DNA of 60,508 nucleotides from JAXGTO01 sp040774885 (GTDB lineage Bacteria; Actinomycetota; Coriobacteriia; Coriobacteriales; Eggerthellaceae), in NCBI GenBank assembly GCA_040774885.1, contig JAXGTO010000011.1, forward strand, positions 1 through 60,508, read 5' to 3'. A program made the position numbers and the translations under genes. Below the pieces are notes generated by a model, which did no database searches, was not told the origin of the DNA, and worked only from the letters and a program-made list of their open reading frames with translations. This document shows positions 48,250-57,549 of the stretch, one piece after another. Within the stretch, counting starts at the first letter, position 1. Each line of letters starts with the position of its first letter.

Positions 48250-50112
48250 ATGTCAAACAAGCAGAATATCGACGGCAAGAGCATGAGCCGTCGCGCGTTC
48301 TTCGAGCGCGCAGGTGCTGTGGCCGCCGGTGTGGCGGCAACGGGCGCCATGGCAGGTGCCGTGCCCGTGCCAGTGGCCTACGCCGAGCCCGAAGGAGTCA
48401 TCGGCGATTGGGCGGCCGATGGGTCGAAAGACGTTGCCGTGCCGGAAAGCAGCCAGACAAACGCGTCGGCGGCCGACGGCACGTATCGCGACCACAACGG
48501 CGCAGCTTTCCCGGCAAACGACGCCACCCCCATACCGCCGTGCGCGGTGCCCGAAAAATGGGATATGGAATGCGAGATGGTAGTGGTGGGAGCCGGCGGT
48601 GGCGGCCTGAATGCCGCGGCCCGCTGCGCCCAGCAGGGCATCGACACCATCTGCGTCGAGGCCATGGGGCTGCACGGCGGCAACGCGCAAAGCGCCGGCA
48701 TGTGCGCCATCTTGGGCGGGTCGAAACTGCAGGAAAGCAAGCGCTTCGCCTTTCCCCAATATCCCTTCGACGCCAAGGCCCTCACCGACTGGGCAATGGA
48801 CGAATATCATTATGCGGCCGATCCGCACCTCATCTATCTGATTGCGGAACAGGGCGGCAAGTGCATCGACTGGATGGCGGAATGCGGCGTGGAATGGCGG
48901 CTGGGCGAAGTGCCCGTGTACGTGGCGCCCAAGAATTCCACGCTCGACCACCATGTGCTGAAGATGAAAGACGCCACCGATGCCATGTTCGCCTATGCGC
49001 AGAAAAACGGCTGCCGGTTCCGCTTCCAATGCCCCGCCAGCGCTTTGGTGCAAAACGACGACGGTCGCATCGTGGGCGTTATCTGCAATGACGAACGCGA
49101 CGGCGAAGTGGCCATCCACGCCAGCAAGGCGGTCATCTTGACGGCCGGCGGCTTCTGCAACAACAAGGCGCTGCTCGACAAATACATTCCCACTGCTGCC
49201 ATGGGCTGCGCCAGCAGCTACCTGGTGGGTGGCGAAGGCGGCGAGTGCTTCCGCATGGGCCTGGGCGTCAAGGCCGACGTATCGGGCTTCAACAGCTCGG
49301 CCAGCTTCGACGGCGGCGTTGATTGGGAAGCCGAGGGCGGCGACTGGGCCCGCTTCCTGTACGACGGCATGACGCAGCTTTCGCGCCAGCCCTGGTTCAC
49401 CATCGATCGCGCAGGAAACCGGTTGCGCTACATGGACAGCCGCGTGAAGAAGGACGGCGCCGATGCCATCTATGCGCTGGGCGATTTGGCCACCATCCAG
49501 ATGACACCCCCGGGACACCGCAGCTACATCATCTTCGACAGCCACTACGAAGATTATCTGGAAGGCTTTGCGCAGGAACATTGCCGCAAACTGATTACCC
49601 CCGACTTGCAGCAGATCGAGAAGATTCCCGAGCACTACCGCGACTGGCACCACGGCGTGCAAGATGCGCTCGATGCCGACGTGCTCAAAAAGCGCGATTC
49701 GCTCGAACAGCTCGAAGAAGATCTGGGCTTCCAACCGGGCGTCATGCAAGATGCCGTGGCCAAGTGGAACGAAACCTGCGCCAAAGGCGAAGACGACTTC
49801 ATGTATCCCATGGAATCGGATTGGCTGCATCCCATCGTCGATCCGCCCTTTTACGGATGCCGCATCGGCGGCAACCTGTACGGCACCAAGGCGGGGCTGC
49901 TCATCAACGACCAGATGCAGGTGGTGGGCACCGACGGCAAGGTGATCGATGGGCTCTACGCCGGATGGCACACCGCGGGCGGCGCCTGCGGCGAGAATTC
50001 CTATATCGGCGATCCGATTCTGGGTTCGTTGCTGGGCGATGTGAGCTTGGCATTTTGCGGTGGGTATTGCTGCGGCAGTTTCGCTGCAGCCAACGAACAC
50101 GAAGACTACTAG
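48250..50112 (+). CDS. Tat-exported FAD-dependent reductase of the fumarate-reductase flavoprotein family
   Basis: A 620-residue flavoprotein. The Tat signal is MSRRAFFERAG with a hydrophobic stretch to about residue 40. The FAD-binding Rossmann motif is VVVGAGGGGLNAAARCA (about 115-131), followed by GGNAQSAGM and, near the C-terminus, GLYAGWHTAGGACGENSYIGDP, typical of fumarate reductase/urocanate reductase/Cgr2-type enzymes. It reduces an unsaturated organic acceptor outside the membrane as a terminal respiratory step. The acceptor cannot be read from the sequence. The start follows AGGGGAGGG. Confidence 0.9.
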   Translation: MSNKQNIDGKSMSRRAFFERAGAVAAGVAATGAMAGAVPVPVAYAEPEGVIGDWAADGSKDVAVPESSQTNASAADGTYRDHNGAAFPANDATPIPPCAVPEKWDMECEMVVVGAGGGGLNAAARCAQQGIDTICVEAMGLHGGNAQSAGMCAILGGSKLQESKRFAFPQYPFDAKALTDWAMDEYHYAADPHLIYLIAEQGGKCIDWMAECGVEWRLGEVPVYVAPKNSTLDHHVLKMKDATDAMFAYAQKNGCRFRFQCPASALVQNDDGRIVGVICNDERDGEVAIHASKAVILTAGGFCNNKALLDKYIPTAAMGCASSYLVGGEGGECFRMGLGVKADVSGFNSSASFDGGVDWEAEGGDWARFLYDGMTQLSRQPWFTIDRAGNRLRYMDSRVKKDGADAIYALGDLATIQMTPPGHRSYIIFDSHYEDYLEGFAQEHCRKLITPDLQQIEKIPEHYRDWHHGVQDALDADVLKKRDSLEQLEEDLGFQPGVMQDAVAKWNETCAKGEDDFMYPMESDWLHPIVDPPFYGCRIGGNLYGTKAGLLINDQMQVVGTDGKVIDGLYAGWHTAGGACGENSYIGDPILGSLLGDVSLAFCGGYCCGSFAAANEHEDY

Positions 50113-50123
50113 GACGGGAGGCG

Positions 50124-50900
50124 ATGGAGATGAATGAGATGAAGAAGGATACGCGCAACGCGTTTATCGGTCTGTTCGCCGTGGCCCTGGTGGTCGCCGT
50201 AGTGGGGCGCTTGGGGCTGGCTCTCATGGATGTTTCGGGCATTTACACCTACGACTACATTGCGGCATCCACGGGAACGCTGCTCAACCAGGTATGCACG
50301 GTGCTCACGGGCCCCATGCTGTTCGCATTCATGTTTTTGGCGGCGTTGGCGTTGGGCGTTGGGACGGCAGGCGTGCTGCTGTACGCGCACCGCTACCGTG
50401 CGTCGGGCGATGCCGGCATGATGTCGTTCGGACCTGCATTGCTATGGTCGCTGCTGACCACCGTTTGCGGCGCGGTATGCGCCGGAATTTTCGCCACCGG
50501 GTTGTTCTCGGCGGTGCAGCTTTCGTCCATGGAAAGCAAGCTTTCTTTCGATGGCGGCATGGCGCTCATGGGGATATTGGCGGTGGCGGCCATCGTCACC
50601 CTGTTGGCTGCGGCCATGCTCATGCTGTGCCGCTGCCTCGATCGCGGCGTGCGCAGTGGACGCACCGTGCTCAACTTGGTGCTGGTTTCCGCCGTGTGCG
50701 GGCTGGTGGTCATGGTGTTGACGGTGTTCACCTTCGCCACCATCGATGTGGTCAAGATAGACGGCATGGCGTCGGCGCTGTGGTTCGGCATCGATACCGT
50801 GGTCAATGTGATCATGATGGCCGTTGCCCTCAGGCTGGCGCCCAAAGGTGCCGCTGCAGGCGGCTCGGCCCAGCCGAAGGGTGAAGCGCGTAACGCCTAG
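50124..50900 (+). CDS. Six-helix membrane protein of the reductase operon
   Basis: A 258-residue protein with six hydrophobic helices (about 12-34, 57-83, 93-122, 136-158, 168-194 and 204-228 relative to the first ATG). No heme-ligand pattern or known domain. It begins 11 bp after the flavoprotein stop, so it belongs to the operon and may be a substrate transporter or quinone-interacting subunit. Start choice is between ATG 50124, very close to GGGAGG, and ATG 50130 at better spacing. Confidence 0.75.
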   Translation: MEMNEMKKDTRNAFIGLFAVALVVAVVGRLGLALMDVSGIYTYDYIAASTGTLLNQVCTVLTGPMLFAFMFLAALALGVGTAGVLLYAHRYRASGDAGMMSFGPALLWSLLTTVCGAVCAGIFATGLFSAVQLSSMESKLSFDGGMALMGILAVAAIVTLLAAAMLMLCRCLDRGVRSGRTVLNLVLVSAVCGLVVMVLTVFTFATIDVVKIDGMASALWFGIDTVVNVIMMAVALRLAPKGAAAGGSAQPKGEARNA

Positions 50901-51067
50901 CGCTGCCGATTATCGACACCCCCCTCCTCGTCGGGCGGCGCATGCCAGCGCTCCGGCCGGTCTGCGTTGAGCGGAATGGTGGGCTCGGCCGATTCATCCC
51001 CACATCGGCGGCATTGGGTCCCGGTCGGTCTGCGCTCAGCGGCGCTGCGTGCTCGGCCGATTTGCGC
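50901..51067. other. Short intergenic stretch with imperfect repeats
   Basis: Two imperfect copies of a CGGTCTGCGYTSAGCGG-containing sequence (about 50957 and 51024) precede the convergent regulator gene. No clear terminator. Confidence 0.4.
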
Positions 51068-52003
51068 TCAGCGGTGCAGGGGTTCCAGCGAATCGAGGGC
51101 CTGCTTGCGTTCCACTTCTTCGCGCTTTCGGATATCGGCTAAAACCACATGTCCTACCTGCGAAAACGCGTCGCGGTTTTTGTCGCTCAACTTGCTCCAC
51201 AATCGCTCGTGGGCAACGTCGGCCACTTCTTGCGTGATGGTGGACATAACCGCGCGCCCGTTGTCGGTGAGCCCCACGAACACGGCCTTTGCGTCATCGG
51301 GGTGCACCAGACGCTGCGCCCAGCCGCGCGCTTCGAGTCGATCGACCACGCGCGAAACAGTGGCGGCCGGCATGACAAGCTGGCGCGACAGGTCGGACGT
51401 CCGCATGGGCACATCCGATTCGCCCAAACGCTGCACCAGTCGGCATTCGCTGTACCCCGCATTCACGGTCTGCTTCAGAGCGCCTTCCACCATCTGCCTG
51501 AACAGTTCCAGTGAAACCAGCGTGCGGCTGGCCAGGTTGATGCGCGCAATTTTGGGCGAAGCAGGCGGATCGGTGGCTGCGCCGGCCGAAATGGAGGCTT
51601 CGAGCAGGCGGCGGTTGGTGGGATTCTCGGTGGGGAACAGCGCATAGAGCTGGGCAACCAGCGACTTGTTGACCAGCAAGATGTGCTCGACGCCCGCTTC
51701 GGTGATGGCCACCGTGCAAGCACGTGCATCGTCGGGGTCGTCTTCACGTTGGGCGAACCCGTGTTGCGCCAGCGCATCCACGCTCTGGGTGACGCGATTG
51801 GGCTTGAGGTCGAGCAATTCGCCTAAATGCGAAGGGCGAACCTTCTGCGGCGCCAAGCCCTGCAGCTTCATGAGCACGCGATACTGCGTGATGCTCAAAT
51901 CGCTGGCCGCACGCAGGCCGTCTTTCAGCGCGGCATGCGTCAGTTCGAATCCGGTGAAATAGCGCGAATCGAGAACCGGATCTTTCGAACGGCCTTTCGG
52001 CAT
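51068..52003 (-). CDS. Tandem double-MarR transcriptional regulator
   Basis: A 311-residue protein containing two complete MarR-type winged helices in one chain. The first (about 15-125) has LSITQYRVLMKL, HLGELLDLKPNRVTQSVDAL and a REDDPDDARACTVAIT wing. The second (about 160-295) has SECRLVQRLGES, TSDLSRQLVMPAATVSRVVDRL and a LVHPDDAKAVFVGLT wing. MarR proteins are normally single-domain dimers of about 150 residues, so this looks like a gene-fused pseudodimer. ATG 52003 follows GAAAGGA. It lies convergent to the multiheme reductase operon and upstream of an Fe-S aldo/keto reductase; targets are unknown. Confidence 0.85.
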   Translation of the reverse strand: MPKGRSKDPVLDSRYFTGFELTHAALKDGLRAASDLSITQYRVLMKLQGLAPQKVRPSHLGELLDLKPNRVTQSVDALAQHGFAQREDDPDDARACTVAITEAGVEHILLVNKSLVAQLYALFPTENPTNRRLLEASISAGAATDPPASPKIARINLASRTLVSLELFRQMVEGALKQTVNAGYSECRLVQRLGESDVPMRTSDLSRQLVMPAATVSRVVDRLEARGWAQRLVHPDDAKAVFVGLTDNGRAVMSTITQEVADVAHERLWSKLSDKNRDAFSQVGHVVLADIRKREEVERKQALDSLEPLHR

Positions 52004-52098
52004 GGCGTTCCTTTCCAAGCGAATCAACGATGTTGCATGATTGAACTATATGCGCAATTACGGCAACGAATCGTTTCGCCATGCAATCGACGCGCAAG

Positions 52099-53229
52099 CT
52101 ACACGCCAGCCGGTGCTTCCTCGAACGTGGTGGCAGCTTCTTTCAGCAGGTCGATGATGGGCAGGCCTTGCGGACAGGCGTCTTCGCAGGCGCCGCACTC
52201 GATGCAGGTGCTGGCCTTGTGCGGGCCGGTGACGAAGCCGTAATTGGCGCGCACGCTGGGAGCATCGCCGTAGGCGCGCAGCATGTTGAGGGCCGAGAAG
52301 ATGCCCGGCGTGGGAATTTCCTGAGGGCAGTTCTTCTGGCAGTATCCGCAGGCCGTGCACTGGATGAGCCCCGCGGACGCCAACGCCTCGCGCGCTCGGT
52401 CGTATATCCGGCTATCGTCTGGCGCCAAAGGCTCCATGTGCTTGAACGTTTCCAGGTTCTGCTCCATTTGCTCGAAGGTGCTCATGCCTGACAGCACGGT
52501 GATGATTCCCGGCAGGTTGGCGGCAAAGCGCAGCGCCCAAGAAGCGGGGGTGGCGGTGGGGTCGGAAGCTTTGAACACGTCCGCTACGTTTTGGGGCAGG
52601 TTGGCCAACATGCCGCCCTTCACCGGCTCCATGATGACCACGGGCAGGTTGTGGGCGCGTACGGTTTCGTAGCATTTGCGCGACTGGACGAAGGCGTCTT
52701 CCCAGTCGGCCCAATTGATCTGCAGCTGCACGAATTCGATCTGGTCGGCGTGCGCTTCCAGAATCGGCTCCAGCACGTCGGCGGTATCGTGAAACGAGAT
52801 GCCCAGATGGCGTATCTTGCCGGATTCCTTGAGCTCGCGGGCGAAGTCCCACAGGTGCAGCCGCTCGAACACCTCGGTGCGCGGGCCGCCCAGATTGTGC
52901 AGCAGGTAATAGTCGAAATAGCCGGCGCCCGTGTTGGCCAGCGATGTGTCGAACATGGCGCGTGCCTGTTCTTCGGTGTTGTCGCCGATCCATGCCGCCA
53001 GTTTGGTGGCCAACGTGTAGCTTTCGCGCGGGTAGCGCTCCACCAAGGCTTGTCGGATGGCGTCTTCGGAATCGCCGTAGGCGCGCGCGGTATCGAAGTA
53101 GGTGAAGCCGGCATCAAGGAATGCGTCGACCATCTTGCTGGTTTGCTCGATGTCGGCATGGCCGTCTTTCTGCGGAAGGCGCATCAGGCCGAAGCCGAGC
53201 TTGGGGGTGGTTTCGCCGAGGTATGACAT
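52099..53229 (-). CDS. Aldo/keto reductase with C-terminal ferredoxin domain
   Basis: A 376-residue protein. The AKR barrel (1-275) starts LGFGLMRLPQ and has FTYFDTARAYGDSE with catalytic Asp and Tyr, plus LATKLAAW with Lys. The C-terminal part has CTACGYCQKNCPQEI and CIECGACEDACPQGL, two [4Fe-4S] ferredoxin motifs. It is a ferredoxin-linked aldo/keto reductase, possibly detoxifying carbonyls. ATG 53229 follows GAAGAAGG. It is transcribed from regulon site 3, back to back with regulon site 4, which drives the CMD-family gene. Confidence 0.88.
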   Translation of the reverse strand: MSYLGETTPKLGFGLMRLPQKDGHADIEQTSKMVDAFLDAGFTYFDTARAYGDSEDAIRQALVERYPRESYTLATKLAAWIGDNTEEQARAMFDTSLANTGAGYFDYYLLHNLGGPRTEVFERLHLWDFARELKESGKIRHLGISFHDTADVLEPILEAHADQIEFVQLQINWADWEDAFVQSRKCYETVRAHNLPVVIMEPVKGGMLANLPQNVADVFKASDPTATPASWALRFAANLPGIITVLSGMSTFEQMEQNLETFKHMEPLAPDDSRIYDRAREALASAGLIQCTACGYCQKNCPQEIPTPGIFSALNMLRAYGDAPSVRANYGFVTGPHKASTCIECGACEDACPQGLPIIDLLKEAATTFEEAPAGV

Positions 53230-53258
53230 GTGTACCTTCTTCTTTCGGGGTCGAAGCC

Positions 53259-53289
53259 ATTGAAACACTTCGAGCGCACTCCAAGTCAA
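53259..53289 (-). promoter_or_regulatory. MerR-type promoter/operator (regulon site 3) for the ferredoxin-domain aldo/keto reductase
   Basis: Minus strand: -35 TTGACT (53284-53289), 19-bp spacer, -10 TTCAAT (53259-53264). The arms CTTGGAGT / GCTCGAAG flank the centre. Confidence 0.72.
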
Positions 53290-53426
53290 GAGGCGTTGCC
53301 GTCGAACGGAAAACCAGCAGCTCCATCTTGTTGTTTATCGTCGACCGTCCGAGTGCTGCTGCCAAGCAAGTGGGCTGGATAGCGTTCGCGTGCCAAGTTG
53401 AGAGACGTTGTCGCCAATCGGGGAGC

Positions 53427-53457
53427 TTGACTTAGAGCGCACTCCAAGCGCTAGGCT
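53427..53457 (+). promoter_or_regulatory. MerR-type promoter/operator (regulon site 4) for the CMD-family gene
   Basis: -35 TTGACT (53427-53432), 19-bp spacer, -10 TAGGCT (53452-53457). The arms CTTAGAGC / ACTCCAAG surround the centre. Confidence 0.75.
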
Positions 53458-53493
53458 GGTGCCAATGGATTTAAGACCAAGGAGATATCCGCC

Positions 53494-54261
53494 ATGCCCA
53501 CCCAACTTCCTCTTACTCCCGATGCCGCTGCGTATCGACGTCGCCTGGCACCCCATTTTGCCGAAGCGTTCGAGCGCTCTGACCCTGAATTCATGGAGCG
53601 CTTCGAGAACTTCGCATTCGATGAGACCGTTCGCGATGTCGACCTTCCCGACAACGTGCGCTTCATGGCCATCCTTTCGGCCTTGCTGGGGTGCCAGGGA
53701 GTCGATACCTTCCGGGCCCTGCTGCCGACGGCGATACAAGCTGGCGTTACACCTGTTCAGGTGAAGGAAATCGTCTACCAGTCATCAGCCTACTTGGGGC
53801 TGGGCCGGATGTGGCCGTTCATCGAAGCCGTCAACGGCGTTCTGGAAGTGCAGGGCGTGGCGTTGCCGCTGCCCGGTCAGGCAACCACCACAGCGGCAAC
53901 ACGGCGAGAAGCCGGCACGCAGGCGCAAGTGGACATCTTCGGCGAAGGCATGCGTAATTTCTGGTGCAGCGGGCCTGAAGAAAAGTGCCACATCAACCGC
54001 TGGTTGGCAGGTCATTGCTTCGGCGATTGGTATACGCGCGGCGGGCTCGATCTGGCGCAGCGCGAGATGGTCACATTCTGCTTCATAGCTGCCCAGGGCG
54101 GGTGCGAACCGCAGCTCACCAGCCACGCGCGGGGCAACATGAATCTGGGCAACAGTCGGGAATTCCTGATACAGGTGGTCAGCGCCTGCGTTCCCTACAT
54201 CGGCTATCCGCGCAGCCTCAACGCGCTCGGCTGCATAGAGGCGGCTGCAAAGAAAGATTGA
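53494..54261 (+). CDS. Carboxymuconolactone decarboxylase-family protein, two CMD domains
   Basis: A 255-residue protein with two AhpD/CMD-like helical domains. The first is about 30-125 (LLGCQGVDTFRALLPTAI ... VKEIVYQSSAYLGLGRMW) and the second about 140-250 (REMVTFCFIAAQGGCEPQLTSHARG ... IGYPRSLNALGC). The second has Glu/Cys/His at positions suited to a redox or proton relay; the AhpD CxxC pair is absent. Members act in aromatic catabolism or peroxide defence; the role here is unknown. The start at 53494 follows AAGGAGA, behind regulon site 4. Confidence 0.85.
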   Translation: MPTQLPLTPDAAAYRRRLAPHFAEAFERSDPEFMERFENFAFDETVRDVDLPDNVRFMAILSALLGCQGVDTFRALLPTAIQAGVTPVQVKEIVYQSSAYLGLGRMWPFIEAVNGVLEVQGVALPLPGQATTTAATRREAGTQAQVDIFGEGMRNFWCSGPEEKCHINRWLAGHCFGDWYTRGGLDLAQREMVTFCFIAAQGGCEPQLTSHARGNMNLGNSREFLIQVVSACVPYIGYPRSLNALGCIEAAAKKD

Positions 54262-54390
54262 TATCGGGCTGTCGAGTTCAATGACAGAGCAAGAGGCAGC
54301 GATGGCAATGGGCCTGCCTGTTTGTTGTCTTCGCTGTCTCTGTCTGCCATTCGGCAGCGGTCGGAAAGCGCACAGCTTTCGGCCGGCAGC

Positions 54391-57300
54391 TTATTCCTGC
54401 GAAGACACGTACATGGAAAGCATCTCATAGAGTCGTTTGGGCTCGATGGGCTTTGCCAAGTGGGCGTTCATTCCCGCCGACAAGCAGTTGTCGGCATCGC
54501 TGTCGAAGGCATTGGCCGTCATGGCGATGATGGGAATGTTTCGAGCTTCCTCGTTATCCAACTTGCGAATGATGCGCGTGGCGGCGATTCCGTCCATCAC
54601 GGGCATGCGGACGTCCATAAGCAAAGCCGCATAGCGCGACGGGTCTTCGGCAACCCGTTCCACCGCTGCTTTTCCATCTTCCACGCAATCGGCTTGGTAG
54701 CCTTCCCTTTCCAGCAAACGGCAGATGATTTCGCGATTCACGGGGTGGTCTTCGGCTACCAAAAGGCGGATGTTGCGGCCGTTGGCAGAGGCGGAAGCGT
54801 GATGGTCATGCGCATGGGCTGCGTTTTCGGCAGCAATCTGCTCGTCAGTGGCCAGAGGAAGTTCCAAGTGCACGGTCACCGTCGTGCCCACTCCTTCTTT
54901 GCTTTCGACCTTCATGGTTCCGCCCATCAAATCCACCAAATTGCGGGTGATGGCCAGCCCCAAGCCCGTTCCTCCCACGCTCGCCTGCTCGTTTTCGCGT
55001 TCGAAGGGGCGCCCTAGCCGTTTCAGGAAGGCGGGACTCATACCGCATCCATCGTCGGTTATGAGGTAATCGGACTCTTGGATGTTGTCCACGATTTTCG
55101 TGTGCTCCAGGCGAAAAGCGATGTGGCCGCCCGAATCGGTGTACTTGATGGCGTTTGACAGCAGGTTGAAGAAGATCTGGTTCATTCGCAGTTTGTCCAC
55201 CCACAGGTTGGCGGCTGCGCCCGATCTATGCCAAGTGAACTCCAGGTCCTTATCGCGGCACAACGGCGCGATGATGCCGTCCATGTAGCTTTCGAAGGCT
55301 TCGAAGGTGTACACGCTGGGATGCATTTCCACCTTGCCGCTTTCGATGCGCGCCATGTCGAGCACATCGTTGATGAGCCCCAGCATGAATTCGCCAGCGG
55401 TTCCTATTTGGCTCAGGTCGGTGCTCAATTGCGCGTCGTCATCACGGTCGTCTTGGGCCAATGCCGCCACGTTGATGATGGTGTTGAGCGGCGTCCGCAG
55501 GTCATGGCTCATTCTGGACATGAAATCGCTTTTTGCCGCATTGGCTTGCTCAGCCGAGGCCAAGGCTTCGGCCAGTTTCTTTTGGCGCTTCATTTCCTTA
55601 TGGTAAGTGGCGGTGATGTCGGTGCGGGTAAGCAGCACTTTGGTATGAGCGGAATCGAACCAGAGGTATTGCACCAGCTTGTGCTGACGCTTTCCTTTTA
55701 CGGTGATGTCGATGGCGCAGTTGTATTCGCCGGTTTTCTGCATCTTTCGCGCCACGACGTCGATGGCGTTTTCGCGTTCGATGCTCTCCAACACGGAAGG
55801 GGATGTCAGATCGGCGTAGGCATGGCGCATGCTCTCGTTGTAATTTGCCCCAGTCGTCGGGGCGCCGACTATTCCGTCGCGCACCAAAGCGTAATCGATG
55901 CAGTTCGATGCGATATCCACCACCGCTACGAATTCGTAATACCCGTCCACGATGCGTTGGTTGATGGTCTGTTGAATGACCGATCGGGTGTCATCTACCA
56001 GGTTGACGAAGGCCATGTCGTCGCCAGTGTAAGGGTTTTTGGCAAAGTGGATTACGGCACGCAACCATAGATTGCTTCCTGTTGTTTCGTCGCGGCGCCT
56101 TAGATGGTGGATGCTGTCAGTGCCTTTGCTGCAGGCGATACGCAGCTTGTCCAAAGTGAGCCATTCCTGCAAATAATGGCGTTCATCCGGTTCGCCGAAG
56201 CGGTTGACGAGCGCGGTGATGAAGTGGTCTATGCTCTGCCGTTCGAAGGGCAACTCGAACGCAGAAGAACGCACGTAGTAATCGACCACCGTATCGTCGG
56301 TGAGGTTGAGGATCACGCGTCCTCGCAAGTCTTCGGTGCCCGTCAAACTGCGTGCGTATTCGGTGGCGTAACGGTTCATGCGGCTCAGGTTTTCCCGCTG
56401 CTGATCATCGATGTTTTCCAGTGTGCCGATGGCGCGCGTCACGGCGCCCGAAGCATCGTGGACCACGTAACCGCTCAGCTTGACCCAGCGGTAGGTGCCG
56501 TCGATCAGCTTGGTGCGCAGCGTGACCTGATCGAACTCTCCTTTGTCGGCGGCGCTTTCGAAGAACCGCTTGAGCGCGCTGCGGTCGTCGGGATGGATGA
56601 CTTCGGGATCGGCATCGTTGGCCATGATGCGGTCAATGGGTTGGCGGCTGAGTTCGTAGTCGGCAAAACCGGTGGAGCTGTACAGTTCGCCGGTGGTGAA
56701 GTCGTAGTCGAACAGGGCCACATCGTTACTGTCGATCACCAAGCGATAGCGTTCCTTTTCCGTTTCCAGCGCTTGGCGCTGGATGGTTTCTTCGGTGATG
56801 TCGCTTCCGAAGATGATGATGGCCATACGACCCATCCACGAAGTGCTGCGGGAGGTCGTTCGTATGATTTTTCCCGTCGGCTCGAAGTTGGCAATGAGGG
56901 GCTTGCCGATAGCCAAAGACTGGTCGCCGCGGCACCAGGGGCAGCGTTCGTTCCGGTTGCACAGGACATCGAAGCAGGCGCGCCCGTTGTAGGGTTGCGG
57001 TTCGACGCCATGCTGGGCGAATGCGGCCTTGTTGGCGTAGTAGAGCTCACGCGTTTCGGCATCCACCACGCAGATGGACGTGTCGGTTTCGTCCAATATC
57101 CCCTGGTACAAGAGGAACTGGCTTGATGGCGCGATAACGAGCGCGTCGAAAATCGGATTGCCGGCGGCTGAGGTGCCGTTGCGGAAAGCAGAAAGCTGAA
57201 TCCAGACGATGCGTCCATCTTTGCCGACGGCCCGATACGAGCAATTGATGTCGTGTCCGTTGGCCAAGGCGGACTTGACGGAGGCTTCCACCAAGGGGCG

Positions 57301-57549
57301 GTCATTGGCGAATATGCCGTTTATGGCATTGTCGCCGATAGCGGCGTCGTATTCTGCGCGCGTGAACCCCAGCGCATCGGCCAATCCGTCGGTATAGGCG
57401 ATCGTCTTGATGGAAGCGGGAAGGATTTCATAGGAGGCCAGTCCGCCCTCGGTGTGGTCGAGAACGTGTCTGAGCAATTCGGTCGAATCGGGATTGAGCC
57501 GTTTCGGCTGATCGCTTGGTGCATCATCCTGTGCGCTGCTGGGAACCAT
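54391..57549 (-). CDS. Large hybrid sensor histidine kinase with PAS domains and receiver
   Basis: A 1052-residue cytoplasmic protein with no membrane helix. Several PAS/PAC domains occupy about 20-600 (ADALGFTRAEYDAAIGD, VDAETRELYYANKAAF, ALFDYDFTTGELYSS). One carries a cysteine group, Cys192, 197, 203 and 206 (CFDVLCNRNERCPWC), that could bind metal or sense redox. HisKA has His682 in MSRMSHDLRTPLN, followed by HATPase boxes LLSNAIKYT, DDGCGM and GTGLGLA, and a C-terminal receiver with Asp979 in LLMDVRMPVMDG. No output domain follows, so a phosphorelay partner elsewhere is needed. ATG 57549 follows AAGGAG. Confidence 0.9.
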   Translation of the reverse strand: MVPSSAQDDAPSDQPKRLNPDSTELLRHVLDHTEGGLASYEILPASIKTIAYTDGLADALGFTRAEYDAAIGDNAINGIFANDRPLVEASVKSALANGHDINCSYRAVGKDGRIVWIQLSAFRNGTSAAGNPIFDALVIAPSSQFLLYQGILDETDTSICVVDAETRELYYANKAAFAQHGVEPQPYNGRACFDVLCNRNERCPWCRGDQSLAIGKPLIANFEPTGKIIRTTSRSTSWMGRMAIIIFGSDITEETIQRQALETEKERYRLVIDSNDVALFDYDFTTGELYSSTGFADYELSRQPIDRIMANDADPEVIHPDDRSALKRFFESAADKGEFDQVTLRTKLIDGTYRWVKLSGYVVHDASGAVTRAIGTLENIDDQQRENLSRMNRYATEYARSLTGTEDLRGRVILNLTDDTVVDYYVRSSAFELPFERQSIDHFITALVNRFGEPDERHYLQEWLTLDKLRIACSKGTDSIHHLRRRDETTGSNLWLRAVIHFAKNPYTGDDMAFVNLVDDTRSVIQQTINQRIVDGYYEFVAVVDIASNCIDYALVRDGIVGAPTTGANYNESMRHAYADLTSPSVLESIERENAIDVVARKMQKTGEYNCAIDITVKGKRQHKLVQYLWFDSAHTKVLLTRTDITATYHKEMKRQKKLAEALASAEQANAAKSDFMSRMSHDLRTPLNTIINVAALAQDDRDDDAQLSTDLSQIGTAGEFMLGLINDVLDMARIESGKVEMHPSVYTFEAFESYMDGIIAPLCRDKDLEFTWHRSGAAANLWVDKLRMNQIFFNLLSNAIKYTDSGGHIAFRLEHTKIVDNIQESDYLITDDGCGMSPAFLKRLGRPFERENEQASVGGTGLGLAITRNLVDLMGGTMKVESKEGVGTTVTVHLELPLATDEQIAAENAAHAHDHHASASANGRNIRLLVAEDHPVNREIICRLLEREGYQADCVEDGKAAVERVAEDPSRYAALLMDVRMPVMDGIAATRIIRKLDNEEARNIPIIAMTANAFDSDADNCLSAGMNAHLAKPIEPKRLYEMLSMYVSSQE

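Noticed and set aside
48253..50100. Minus-strand open frame (615 codons) opposite the Tat flavoprotein
   Set aside because: Antisense shadow in GC-rich coding DNA; the forward product has clear FAD motifs and a Tat signal.
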